Positions 1 to 7,109 of a stretch of 64,000 bases of DNA are shown here, one piece after another (position 1 is the first letter of the stretch; the number at the start of each line of letters is the position of its first letter). The translations under genes were made by a program, and so were the position numbers. The stretch lies in the NCBI RefSeq assembly GCF_016901225.1, contig NZ_JAFEUL010000004.1, positions 124,001-188,000 of the forward strand. The letters are read 5' to 3'. The notes under the pieces were generated by a model. It made no database searches and was not told the origin of the DNA. It saw only the letters and a list, made by a program, of their open reading frames with translations. The stretch is from Actibacterium sp. 188UL27-1. GTDB taxonomy: Bacteria; Pseudomonadota; Alphaproteobacteria; Rhodobacterales; Rhodobacteraceae.

Positions 1-338
1 AACAGGTCTTTGTCAGTGTGTCGTTTGATTTTAACTCCGATGAGTTGCGCGATGACCAGAAACCCAAGCTCACCACCCTATGTCAGGCCATGACCAATGT
101 CGCGGTGGAGCAATTCCGGGTCGTCGGGCACACCGATGCATCAGGCGGAGCGGAGTATAACATGGAGCTGTCTATGCGCCGTGCCGAAGCGGTGCGTGGC
201 TATCTGATCTCCAGCTGCGGGCTGGACGCATCCCGCCTTTTGGCCATCGGCAAGGGTGAGGAAATCCCGGTGAACCAGGCCGATCCGCGCGCCGTGGAAA
301 ACCGGCGCGTCGAATTCCAAGCGGTCCAGACCAACTGA
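1..338 (+). CDS. OmpA-family C-terminal domain protein, 5' partial
   Basis: Only the last ~112 codons lie in the window; the frame is open from base 3, so the true start lies upstream. The visible part is an OmpA/MotB peptidoglycan-binding domain: it begins with the F-D-F-N-S-D strand, has the G-H-T-D-A turn near codon 45, and the N-R-R-V-E-F strand near the end. In this family a conserved Asp and Arg bind the diaminopimelate stem peptide, anchoring an outer-membrane or periplasmic protein to the wall. The GTG at 18 is internal to the domain and is not a real start. What precedes the domain is unknown. The family assignment is secure, the specific role is not. Confidence 0.85.
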   Translation, partial: QVFVSVSFDFNSDELRDDQKPKLTTLCQAMTNVAVEQFRVVGHTDASGGAEYNMELSMRRAEAVRGYLISSCGLDASRLLAIGKGEEIPVNQADPRAVENRRVEFQAVQTN

Positions 339-382
339 CACCCGTCGCCGGGGGTGGGTCAAAGCCTTCCCCCGATGCACAG

Positions 383-1039
383 TTAATCGTCCTGATCCAG
401 GAATAGCAGTGGCAAGATCACGGCGGCCAACCCGACCCCGATCACCTGCATGACGATGAAAAGCGGCATATGTACCGGGTTGATGCCTGCGAACGTGTCG
501 CTGAGGCTGCGCGCGATGGTCACCGCCGGGTTCGCAAAGCTGGTGGAGGATGTGTACCAATACGCCCCCGTGATATAAAGCGCCACCAGCGTTGGCACGG
601 CTTCGGGCCGCGAATAAAGCCCGCCAAAGATCACGAACAGCAGGCCGAACGTGGCCAGCACCTCGGATGACCACAGGGCGATCCCTGTGCGGTCCGTGGT
701 CGAGATCTGAAGGATCGACTGGTCAAACATCAGATGGGTCAGCCAGACCCCGACGATACCGCCGGCGACTTGGACCGCCACGTATTTGGCCGCCAGGGGC
801 AGCTCGATCTCCCCCCGCAGGATAAAGGCCAGGGTCACGGCCGGGTTGAAATGCGCGCCCGAAACCGGGCCCAACGTCGTGATGATCACATAAAGGATAC
901 AGCCCGTGGCGATGGCATTGGCCAAAAGCGCGATGGCGACGTTGCCGTCTGCCAATGTCTCTCCCATGATGCCCGATCCCACGACGCCGATCAACAGCAT
1001 GGCGGTGCCGACGAATTCGGCCAGCAAACGGCGGGTCAT
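383..1039 (-). CDS. aqpS: MIP-family channel of the arsenic operon (AqpS-like aquaglyceroporin)
   Basis: 218-residue integral membrane protein with about six hydrophobic spans and the two hallmark half-helix motifs, N-P-A at residues 65-67 and N-P-A at 170-172, with the selectivity-filter Arg at 177. The start codon overlaps the stop of the upstream arsC by 4 nt (ATGA), so the two are co-translated. In Sinorhizobium meliloti, AqpS sits in an ars operon and lets arsenite made by ArsC leave the cell down its gradient, replacing an ArsB or Acr3 pump. The same arrangement is seen here and no ArsB or Acr3 gene is visible. The arsenite role is inferred from this context; a general glycerol or water channel is the alternative. 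Confidence 0.88.
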   Translation of the reverse strand: MTRRLLAEFVGTAMLLIGVVGSGIMGETLADGNVAIALLANAIATGCILYVIITTLGPVSGAHFNPAVTLAFILRGEIELPLAAKYVAVQVAGGIVGVWLTHLMFDQSILQISTTDRTGIALWSSEVLATFGLLFVIFGGLYSRPEAVPTLVALYITGAYWYTSSTSFANPAVTIARSLSDTFAGINPVHMPLFIVMQVIGVGLAAVILPLLFLDQDD

Positions 1040-1512
1040 GGCAAGGTTCCCACGCGGTCGAGCGTGGATTTCAAGGCGGCGGGATCCATCGCCTCAACCG
1101 GTTCGGCCAGGAATGCCGCGGCACGGCGGCCCAGAATATCATAGGCTTGGGTAAAGGCCGTGTCCCAGTCGGGTTTTTCCGCCTTGGCCGGGTCTTCCAC
1201 GCCCCAATGGGCGCGCACAGGGGCGCCGGGCCAAACCGGGCAAACCTCGCCCGCGGCCGACCCGCAGACGGTGATTACCGCATCCATGGCCGGGGCATCG
1301 TCAGCTGCGAATTCATCCCAGCTTTTGGACCGGGCGCCGCTGACATCATGGCCCTGCGCCGTCAGCAGGGTGATCGACTGGGGATGCACCTGACCTGCAG
1401 GCTGCGACCCTGCGGAATAGGCCGTCACGCGACCGTCGCTGGTGCTGTTCAAGATGGTTTCCAGCAAGATCGAACGCGCGGAATTGCCGGTGCAGAGAAC
1501 CAGTACATTCAT
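1036..1512 (-). CDS. arsC: Arsenate reductase, LMW-phosphatase (thioredoxin-type) family
   Basis: 158 residues. The phosphate-binding loop C-T-G-N-S-A-R-S starts at Cys7, and the downstream resolving cysteines Cys83 and Cys91 lie in the V-C-x7-C-P-x-W-P-G segment usual for thioredoxin-coupled ArsC. The enzyme reduces As(V) to As(III) through a Cys relay. It lies 22 nt downstream of the arsR-arsC fusion and overlaps aqpS by 4 nt, so it is the middle gene of a three-gene operon. A second ArsC domain sits in the upstream fusion, so the operon encodes two reductase modules that are related but clearly diverged. Confidence 0.93.
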   Translation of the reverse strand: MNVLVLCTGNSARSILLETILNSTSDGRVTAYSAGSQPAGQVHPQSITLLTAQGHDVSGARSKSWDEFAADDAPAMDAVITVCGSAAGEVCPVWPGAPVRAHWGVEDPAKAEKPDWDTAFTQAYDILGRRAAAFLAEPVEAMDPAALKSTLDRVGTLP

Positions 1513-1534
1513 TCAAAAATCCTTTGATCAGAAT

Positions 1535-2371
1535 TCAATGGGTCTGTTGGGTGCCGATATCGTCAAGGGCATGTTGAAGCGCGCTGCGTTCCAGGGTGCT
1601 CACGGGCAAACTCGTAAAGGCCACGATCCTGTTGACCAATGTGCCATAGGCGCTTTGGAACGCATAGGCCCGTTCTGCGTCATTGCGATCGACCTTCCCG
1701 GGGTCTGGCATCCCCCAATGGGCGGAGACGGGGTGCCCGGGCCAGCTTGGGCATTCCTCATTCGCGGCCTGGTTGCACACGGTAAAGACGAAATGGAGGG
1801 CTGGCGCGCCCTCCGCCCGGAACGCGTCGATATTCTTTGACCGAAGCGGGCCGGTATCCAGCCCCTTCTGGCGCAGCATTTCCAAGGCGTGCGTATTCGG
1901 CGTCGATGTTGGCTGTGTCCCCGCAGAGAAGGCATTGAACCGGTCGCCCGCGACATGGCGCAGGATGGCCTCGGCCAAGATCGAGCGGGCGGAATTGCCG
2001 GTGCAGATGAACAGGACGTTGAATTTATCACAGGTCATTTTGGGCGGGCCGCCCGGGGCCGTACGCAGGGCAAAGGCGCATAGGTCCGGCCGTCCCCGAC
2101 AGCAGTCATTCGCCAGATAGCCCAGCATGGACCGCGTGGCAGACAGGTTGGCCCGGTATCCGATGGAAGTGCCGGTACGCTTGCTTTCGATCAGATGCGC
2201 CGCGCCGAGGGCCGATAGATAGGTCGATGCTGTATTGGCCTTCAGATCCAGCGCGCGCGCAATTTCACCCGCAGGCACATGGTCGGGGTAGCGGCGCATC
2301 AGCAGCCGGTAGATTGCCATGCGCTGGGGATGACCTAGCGTCGACATCTGGGTAATGATCTGTGTTTCCAT
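1535..2371 (-). CDS. ArsR-ArsC fusion: arsenic-responsive repressor fused to arsenate reductase
   Basis: 278 residues in two domains. Residues 1-100 form an ArsR/SmtB winged helix. It ends with a Cys90-Cys91 pair and Cys98, an arrangement close to the C-terminal As(III)-sensing cysteines of Acidithiobacillus-type ArsR. Residues ~117-270 form a low-molecular-weight-phosphatase ArsC domain with the loop C-T-G-N-S-A-R at Cys123 and the downstream V-C-x7-C-P-x-W-P-G pair. It is the first gene of the ars operon. Its ATG lies inside a perfect inverted repeat, which suggests autorepression. Fusion of the two functions in one chain is seen directly; metalloid sensing is inferred from the cysteines and the neighbours. 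Confidence 0.92.
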   Translation of the reverse strand: METQIITQMSTLGHPQRMAIYRLLMRRYPDHVPAGEIARALDLKANTASTYLSALGAAHLIESKRTGTSIGYRANLSATRSMLGYLANDCCRGRPDLCAFALRTAPGGPPKMTCDKFNVLFICTGNSARSILAEAILRHVAGDRFNAFSAGTQPTSTPNTHALEMLRQKGLDTGPLRSKNIDAFRAEGAPALHFVFTVCNQAANEECPSWPGHPVSAHWGMPDPGKVDRNDAERAYAFQSAYGTLVNRIVAFTSLPVSTLERSALQHALDDIGTQQTH

Positions 2372-2395
2372 ATTTCATGAATGTCGGAAATATGG
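2368..2395. promoter_or_regulatory. Probable ArsR operator (9-bp inverted repeat)
   Basis: CCATATTTC at 2368-2376 and GAAATATGG at 2387-2395 are exact reverse complements separated by 10 nt. The left arm overlaps the start codon of the arsR-arsC fusion (ATG read at 2371-2369 on the minus strand). ArsR/SmtB repressors bind such AT-rich dyads at their own promoters. Assignment is by sequence and position only. Confidence 0.65.
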
Positions 2396-2430
2396 ATCTC
2401 ACGCAACGGCTATTTCCTGATTTGATCGGG

Positions 2431-3858
2431 TCAGCCGATGCGTTTGGCCAGGGCAGGGTAATCCACCTTGGACCGATGGCGACGATCCAGCGGAATGGCC
2501 GCAATGATACGAATATCGGTGAGCCCAAAGGCTGCGGCCCGACCATGGCAGGCTTGCAGGTCGATGCCATCCCCCTCAAGCACCAGAACCGGGGCGCCAT
2601 GGCTCGCCGACAGGGCTGCGCGGCGCACACCGGGCCAAAGACGCGCCGCCGTCTCAACCGCAAAGGGGTGGAGCGGCCCCCGATCTGTGCGCACCACTGC
2701 CCCCGTGCGCCCCAACAGCCAGAGGCGGCCCTGATCATCCAACCGTCCCGCATCACCGGTCCGGTGCCAGATCGTGGCCCGCTCGCGGATCTTGGTCTCC
2801 CGGTCCTGCGTCGGGTCCAGATAGCCGTCATTCACATGGGGGCCGGCCACCACGATCTCCCCATCGATGATGCGCACCTGGACGGTTGACACCGGCGCAC
2901 CGGCCAGCAATCCATGCCCCTTCGTCATGGCCTGCCGGTCCGCATCCGTGACTGTGCTTGCCTCAAGCTCGGCAATCGGCTCGGCTTCGGTCGAGCCATA
3001 GACCGACACGATCCGTAAATCAGGGCAGCGCGCCTGCAGCCGCTGAACCAGATCGGGAAAGACCGGCCCGCCCCCGGTGAATATGGTGGTCAGGTCCGAT
3101 GGCAGATCCGCCTGGGCCGCTGTTTCGCATAGGGCAGGGGGCAGCAAGGCGCGTGTCACATCCTGTGCCCTGATCCACCCGATCAGGCTGTCCGGTGTCA
3201 CACGGTCCATCCGCCGCATCGGCCAGTTCGGCAAGACCGATGTCCGGCCTGCCGCCAGATTGATCAGCACAAAGACGGGAAAGGCGACCAGGTCAACCTC
3301 GGGTCCGTCGCTGTCCAAGAGCGGCACCACCGCCCTTTGTTGTGCCATCAGAAAATCATGGCTGCGGGGGATAGCCTTGGGCAAACCGGTCGAACCGGAC
3401 GTGAACGAGATCAGCGCCAGATCGCCCCCGGCACCGGGACGCGCATCAACAGGCCCGCGCTGTGCCTGGCCTGGCGCAAAAGTCGGCTTGGTCCACAAAT
3501 CCGGCAACAGCAGGCGCAACCACCGATAGGGTCCCGCAGCGCATAAGCCCTTGATCCCGCCGACCCGCACGGCATGGCGCAGCCCGGAAAGGCCCATGGC
3601 TGGCTCTGGCAGCACCGCAACCGCGCCAACGGACCAGAGCGCAGCCAAGGCAGCATAAAGATCCGCACCGACGGGCATCGCGATCAACACCCGGTCGCCA
3701 TGGCCCAAACCGCGCGCCGCCCAGCCCGCCGCCAGCGCCTTGGCCCGGCGGTCCAGTTCTGCAAATGTGACGTGGTCCCCTGTGCCCTCGATAATCGCTG
3801 TCCGCTCACCGTAACGGTCAACAGCGCGCGCGAAGGATACCAGCAAACTATCCGTCAA
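2431..3858 (-). CDS. AMP-dependent acyl-CoA synthetase/ligase-like adenylating enzyme (OleC-like)
   Basis: 475 residues, ANL superfamily. The ATP-binding loop T-S-G-S-T-G-L-P-K lies at about 153-161, the V-Y-G-S-T-E-A motif near 285, and the R-T-G-D-A-G-R-L hinge region near 378. The C-terminal R-x-x-R-R-H-R-S-K-V-D resembles the end of OleC, the olefin beta-lactone synthetase, more than typical acyl-CoA ligases, but this is an impression from motif shape only. It activates a carboxylic acid as acyl-adenylate; the substrate is unknown. It is the last gene of the seven-gene minus-strand cluster starting with the HMG-CoA reductase homologue and overlaps the preceding GNAT-like gene by about 11 nt. 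Confidence 0.85.
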   Translation of the reverse strand: MTDSLLVSFARAVDRYGERTAIIEGTGDHVTFAELDRRAKALAAGWAARGLGHGDRVLIAMPVGADLYAALAALWSVGAVAVLPEPAMGLSGLRHAVRVGGIKGLCAAGPYRWLRLLLPDLWTKPTFAPGQAQRGPVDARPGAGGDLALISFTSGSTGLPKAIPRSHDFLMAQQRAVVPLLDSDGPEVDLVAFPVFVLINLAAGRTSVLPNWPMRRMDRVTPDSLIGWIRAQDVTRALLPPALCETAAQADLPSDLTTIFTGGGPVFPDLVQRLQARCPDLRIVSVYGSTEAEPIAELEASTVTDADRQAMTKGHGLLAGAPVSTVQVRIIDGEIVVAGPHVNDGYLDPTQDRETKIRERATIWHRTGDAGRLDDQGRLWLLGRTGAVVRTDRGPLHPFAVETAARLWPGVRRAALSASHGAPVLVLEGDGIDLQACHGRAAAFGLTDIRIIAAIPLDRRHRSKVDYPALAKRIG

Positions 3859-4693
3859 GCCGCCGCCCCATCAATGCATAGCGCCGAAACACCGCCGCCC
3901 CGTTCATCTGACTGCGCAAAGCAGACAGGTTGTTGTCATGGATCAGGGCATGGATCGCGGTCCGGTATCCCAGATCGCGCGCGGCGGTATAAAACCGACT
4001 GCTCAGCGCGTAGCCCGCCCCGCGCTGCAAACTGGCATAGGTTTTCAGGATCGCCGTGTCGCTCTGGGGGCCCTCCGCGTAATTCGGGATGCCGAACAGG
4101 AACCCGGCCAGGTTCTGATCGGGGTCATGGGCAAACAGGATCAATTCCCGTTTCAACAGCGGCACAAACGGCATGTAAAGCGCCAGGAAATCCTCCAACG
4201 CGATGGGCTTATAGAACGGATTGTTGGAAAAGGCCCGGCAGGACAGGTCATGGACCTGCGCGAAAAGGCCCTCCGGATCGGTGCCGTCCCAGCAGCTTAT
4301 GATCAGGGTGTCGGTCGCGCCCGGTGCGCCATGCGGCACCTGATCCAGCGGCACGCTGGCCGAAAAATAGTGGCTGATCGCAATAAATCCGGCGCGTTCA
4401 AATGCGGCCTGATCCTCGGTCCCGCCGCTTGGCTCCATCAAAAACGGTTTGCGCCCATCGGTGTCACAGATCAGCCGGTAAGTGTGCCATGTGTCGCCGT
4501 CCATCGGTCCGAGCAGGGCCGTTGCCCCATGGATCCGCGCGACCCTGGCGATCTGTTCCAGCAAGTCAGCACCCGATGACGCATCGGTGCATTTGAACTT
4601 GCCCACAGTCATGGTGGGCTGGCCCTCCCAATCGGGGCCGTCCAGATACAGCGTCGCCTGCGCTCCCGCGGAGCTAAAGGTTTCTACAGCCAT
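3848..4693 (-). CDS. GNAT-like acyltransferase of the HMGR/UbiA cluster
   Basis: 281 residues from the ATG at 4693, chosen because it overlaps the stop of the membrane-kinase gene by 10 nt and the open frame above it reads as low-quality sequence. The C-terminal third has the GNAT acetyl-CoA-binding look: a strand ending in G-F-L-F-G-I-P, then a loop R-G-A-G-Y and a following helix, then a strand and N-N-x-S-A-L-R. The N-terminal ~120 residues also look GNAT-like (A-G-F near 105), so this may be a double or extended GNAT fold. It may acylate an amine or hydroxyl of the cluster product; that is inference. No catalytic residue can be named with confidence. Confidence 0.6.
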   Translation of the reverse strand: MAVETFSSAGAQATLYLDGPDWEGQPTMTVGKFKCTDASSGADLLEQIARVARIHGATALLGPMDGDTWHTYRLICDTDGRKPFLMEPSGGTEDQAAFERAGFIAISHYFSASVPLDQVPHGAPGATDTLIISCWDGTDPEGLFAQVHDLSCRAFSNNPFYKPIALEDFLALYMPFVPLLKRELILFAHDPDQNLAGFLFGIPNYAEGPQSDTAILKTYASLQRGAGYALSSRFYTAARDLGYRTAIHALIHDNNLSALRSQMNGAAVFRRYALMGRRLDG

Positions 4694-6012
4694 CCCAGAT
4701 GCCCTCCCATCAAGCCCACATATCCCAGCACCGGGCAGGCCATGGCCAGAACGGTCAGCTTGACCGCGCGCTGGTTTGCAAACTGCGCTGGCCAAACTGC
4801 CGGAATCGTGGCGGTGATCGCAGCCGTCACAAGGGCAAGTGCTGTCGGACTGCCCGCCCACATCTTGGTCGCGACATTAAAGGTCATCAGCCAGGTATAA
4901 AGCGCCACGCCGCCTGCGATCAGAACCGCCATCGCGGCAACCTGGATGGCGACCGTAAATGCGCCCAAGGACAGGGTCAGGAACGCGATGACCAAACCGG
5001 TCATGGTCAATCCGTAAAAGGCCAGCGCATTCATGTCGGTCACCAGGCCAGCGGTGAGCCAGGCAAAACTGACCAGGCAAATCGCCGCCACGATATCCAG
5101 TTCGGGATACTGCGCCTGGCACGGTGCCGCCCGGCAGGTCAGCGCATGGGCCGCAAAGACCAGCGCGGGCAGGACGGCATTCTGTACCTGCGTGACCGAC
5201 AGGATCAGGAACATCGCCACCACATAGACGCGCACGGCATGGGGCGTAAGCCCGACAGACGGGGCAACGCGCAAAAAGATCCAGATCGCCAACGCATAGA
5301 TCAGGATCAGCAATCCCAGATCCAGGGCCGGTGCCGTCAGGTTCATGTTCAAGAACAGCATCAAACCGGTGGGCAAAAAGAAGTTGTCAAAGCCGCGCCA
5401 ACTGTCAGCCTCAACCAGCGTGCCGAAAGCCGCAAGGATCACCGCCAACAGGATTACATTGGCGCGCGGCACCTCGGTCAACAGCAACAGGCAGACCATC
5501 GACAGGATCAGCGTCACCATGAAAAAGACGGCCGACCCTTCGACGCTTTTCTGCCCGTCCTCGATCTGAAAGAACTGCTTGCCATAGCGCGTCCCGGTCA
5601 AGGCGGCGGCAGCATCGGCCAATGTCAAAGTGGCAATGGGCAGGATGTAAAGGATGGCCCGGCCCTCCGACAGGGCAAAGACCACACCGATCGCCAGGGC
5701 CAACAGCAGATCGCCCCAGGATTGCCGCTCAACACCGTGGAGGGTCTCGCCCAATCCCCCTTTGGCAAATCGTGGCAGGCGCAGGATCAGCATCACCACA
5801 ATCGTGATGCCGATCAGCATGTAGACGGGCCATTGATCGGTAAAAAGCCAAGGCAGCCCCAAGGCATAAAGTCCCGTACCAATATGGACCAGCTTGCGCT
5901 GCACCTCTGCCGACCAACCGCTGGCACGGGCTTGTCGCCGCACCAGCGCCATCAGTCCCAACAGAATGGCCACGGACCCGAACGCGATCGCGACCTGCAT
6001 GGCGGGCGTCAT
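4684..6012 (-). CDS. Polyprenol/phytol kinase-like CTP-dependent membrane kinase (VTE5/Sec59/CdsA-related)
   Basis: 442 residues with about 12 hydrophobic spans. Signature stretches are E-V-Q-R-K-L-V-H-I near residue 40, A-D-A-A-A-A-L-T-G-T-R-Y-G-K near 133-146, then K-S-V-E-G-S near 154 and E-A-D-x-W-R-G-x-D-N near 201. This order is shared by phytol kinase VTE5, dolichol kinase Sec59 and CTP:phosphatidate cytidylyltransferases, which transfer from CTP onto membrane lipids. The K-S-x-E-G-S and D-N-x-x-x-P elements favour the isoprenoid-alcohol kinase branch. Its ATG overlaps the DUF3419 stop by 4 nt. The C-terminal half extends beyond the usual VTE5 length and is of unknown function. Phosphorylation of an isoprenoid alcohol would fit the UbiA and HMGR neighbours. 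Confidence 0.78.
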   Translation of the reverse strand: MTPAMQVAIAFGSVAILLGLMALVRRQARASGWSAEVQRKLVHIGTGLYALGLPWLFTDQWPVYMLIGITIVVMLILRLPRFAKGGLGETLHGVERQSWGDLLLALAIGVVFALSEGRAILYILPIATLTLADAAAALTGTRYGKQFFQIEDGQKSVEGSAVFFMVTLILSMVCLLLLTEVPRANVILLAVILAAFGTLVEADSWRGFDNFFLPTGLMLFLNMNLTAPALDLGLLILIYALAIWIFLRVAPSVGLTPHAVRVYVVAMFLILSVTQVQNAVLPALVFAAHALTCRAAPCQAQYPELDIVAAICLVSFAWLTAGLVTDMNALAFYGLTMTGLVIAFLTLSLGAFTVAIQVAAMAVLIAGGVALYTWLMTFNVATKMWAGSPTALALVTAAITATIPAVWPAQFANQRAVKLTVLAMACPVLGYVGLMGGHLGWL

Positions 6013-7109
6013 GGGTGGTGATCTTCGATGACGAAGTCGGAATAGAAAAAGGCCTTGTCCCGGGCCTTTAGCTCATCTTCCAACGCGGTCTGCGTCTCTA
6101 TTCGGTGGGCCCAGGCCGGGGGCACCCGGCGGGGCGCCATCATGTTCCAATACACAAACCGCGCGCCGGGATTGGCCGCCTCCAGGATCTGGCCATAGAC
6201 CGCCGAAAACACGTCCGGCGACATGTATTCAAAGATATCCGACAGGTTGAACCCATCCGCCTTTTCACCGGTATCGACAAAGGCTTCCAACGCGCCCAGT
6301 TGAATATCCAAACGGTCCAGACGGTTGCGGATCGTGTTGTAATGTTCGGCCCGCCAGGTCATGGGCAGGGCCGCGCCATGATCCCCTTTGAGGATCCAGT
6401 GCAAATAAGGGTTGTCCGCCGGGTCACACGCAACGGCGGCATGGCGGATGCGGCGGGCTACATGGTCGGCCACACTGCCCTCCACATGGTCAAAGAACGC
6501 CTTGTCCCGCCCCATCCGCCCCATGACAAAGCGCGAGAAAAAGAGGTTCAGCAAAAGCCGCCACCGCCATGTATTGAACCGCTGGTCCAGAAAGGCGGCC
6601 CGCTCCTGCGGTGGGCGAGAGACGAAGGTGTCATCGATGACCCGCTTGCCATGGACAAGGGGCAACAGCCGGGTGCGAAAGATGCGAAAGTAACGCTCGA
6701 ATTTGCCAACGCCGCCTGCGCCGTAACGTTCCACCTCTGGTCGCAACGCGCGCCAGAAACTGCGGGTGTCCTCGTCCAGGCCCGTCAGCGCACGATCCAG
6801 CAAAGCGCCGCGGCGGGGGCTGGGGCGGGCCCCCATCAGTTCCAGGAATTCCGGGTGCGTCAGGGCGCGAAACGCCCCGATCCGCAGGCGCAGGCAGGCG
6901 ATCTGTGCAGGCGACAGATCCATCACCACAACGCGTGCCGGGTCCAGCGTCAGCAGGGCCAGCGCATTGTCCCCGGCCGAGCAGATCGAGACCAGCGTCG
7001 CCCCGGGCCGTGTGCCCAGCGCCCCGGTCAGCACATCGGCATCCTCCCAAAGCTGGGCATAGCGGATCTGATCGAACCGCGCCTTGCCCGCAATCTCAGC
7101 CGTGTTCAT
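6009..7109 (-). CDS. DUF3419 protein, BtaA-type 3-amino-3-carboxypropyltransferase paralogue
   Basis: 366 residues from the ATG at 7109, which overlaps the stop of the dikinase gene by 14 nt; the open frame extends further upstream but is not needed. Early motifs are R-Y-A-Q-L-W-E-D near 20, S-I-C-S-A-G-D-N near 42 and V-V-M-D-L-S-P-A-Q near 60, the Rossmann SAM-binding core of BtaA-like enzymes. The C-terminal half has F-N-L-S-D-I-F-E-Y-M and the R-F-V-Y-W-N strand. BtaA moves the 3-amino-3-carboxypropyl group of SAM onto diacylglycerol. This window also encodes a standard BtaA at 44204-45427, so this paralogue in an isoprenoid-type cluster probably acts on a different hydroxyl acceptor. Confidence 0.85.
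   Translation of the reverse strand: MNTAEIAGKARFDQIRYAQLWEDADVLTGALGTRPGATLVSICSAGDNALALLTLDPARVVVMDLSPAQIACLRLRIGAFRALTHPEFLELMGARPSPRRGALLDRALTGLDEDTRSFWRALRPEVERYGAGGVGKFERYFRIFRTRLLPLVHGKRVIDDTFVSRPPQERAAFLDQRFNTWRWRLLLNLFFSRFVMGRMGRDKAFFDHVEGSVADHVARRIRHAAVACDPADNPYLHWILKGDHGAALPMTWRAEHYNTIRNRLDRLDIQLGALEAFVDTGEKADGFNLSDIFEYMSPDVFSAVYGQILEAANPGARFVYWNMMAPRRVPPAWAHRIETQTALEDELKARDKAFFYSDFVIEDHHP

Noticed and set aside
4699-6021. 440-codon plus-strand open frame antisense to the membrane kinase
   Set aside because: Its Gln/His/Asp/Arg-rich translation is the mirror of a high-GC membrane-protein gene on the other strand. No motif or ribosome site.
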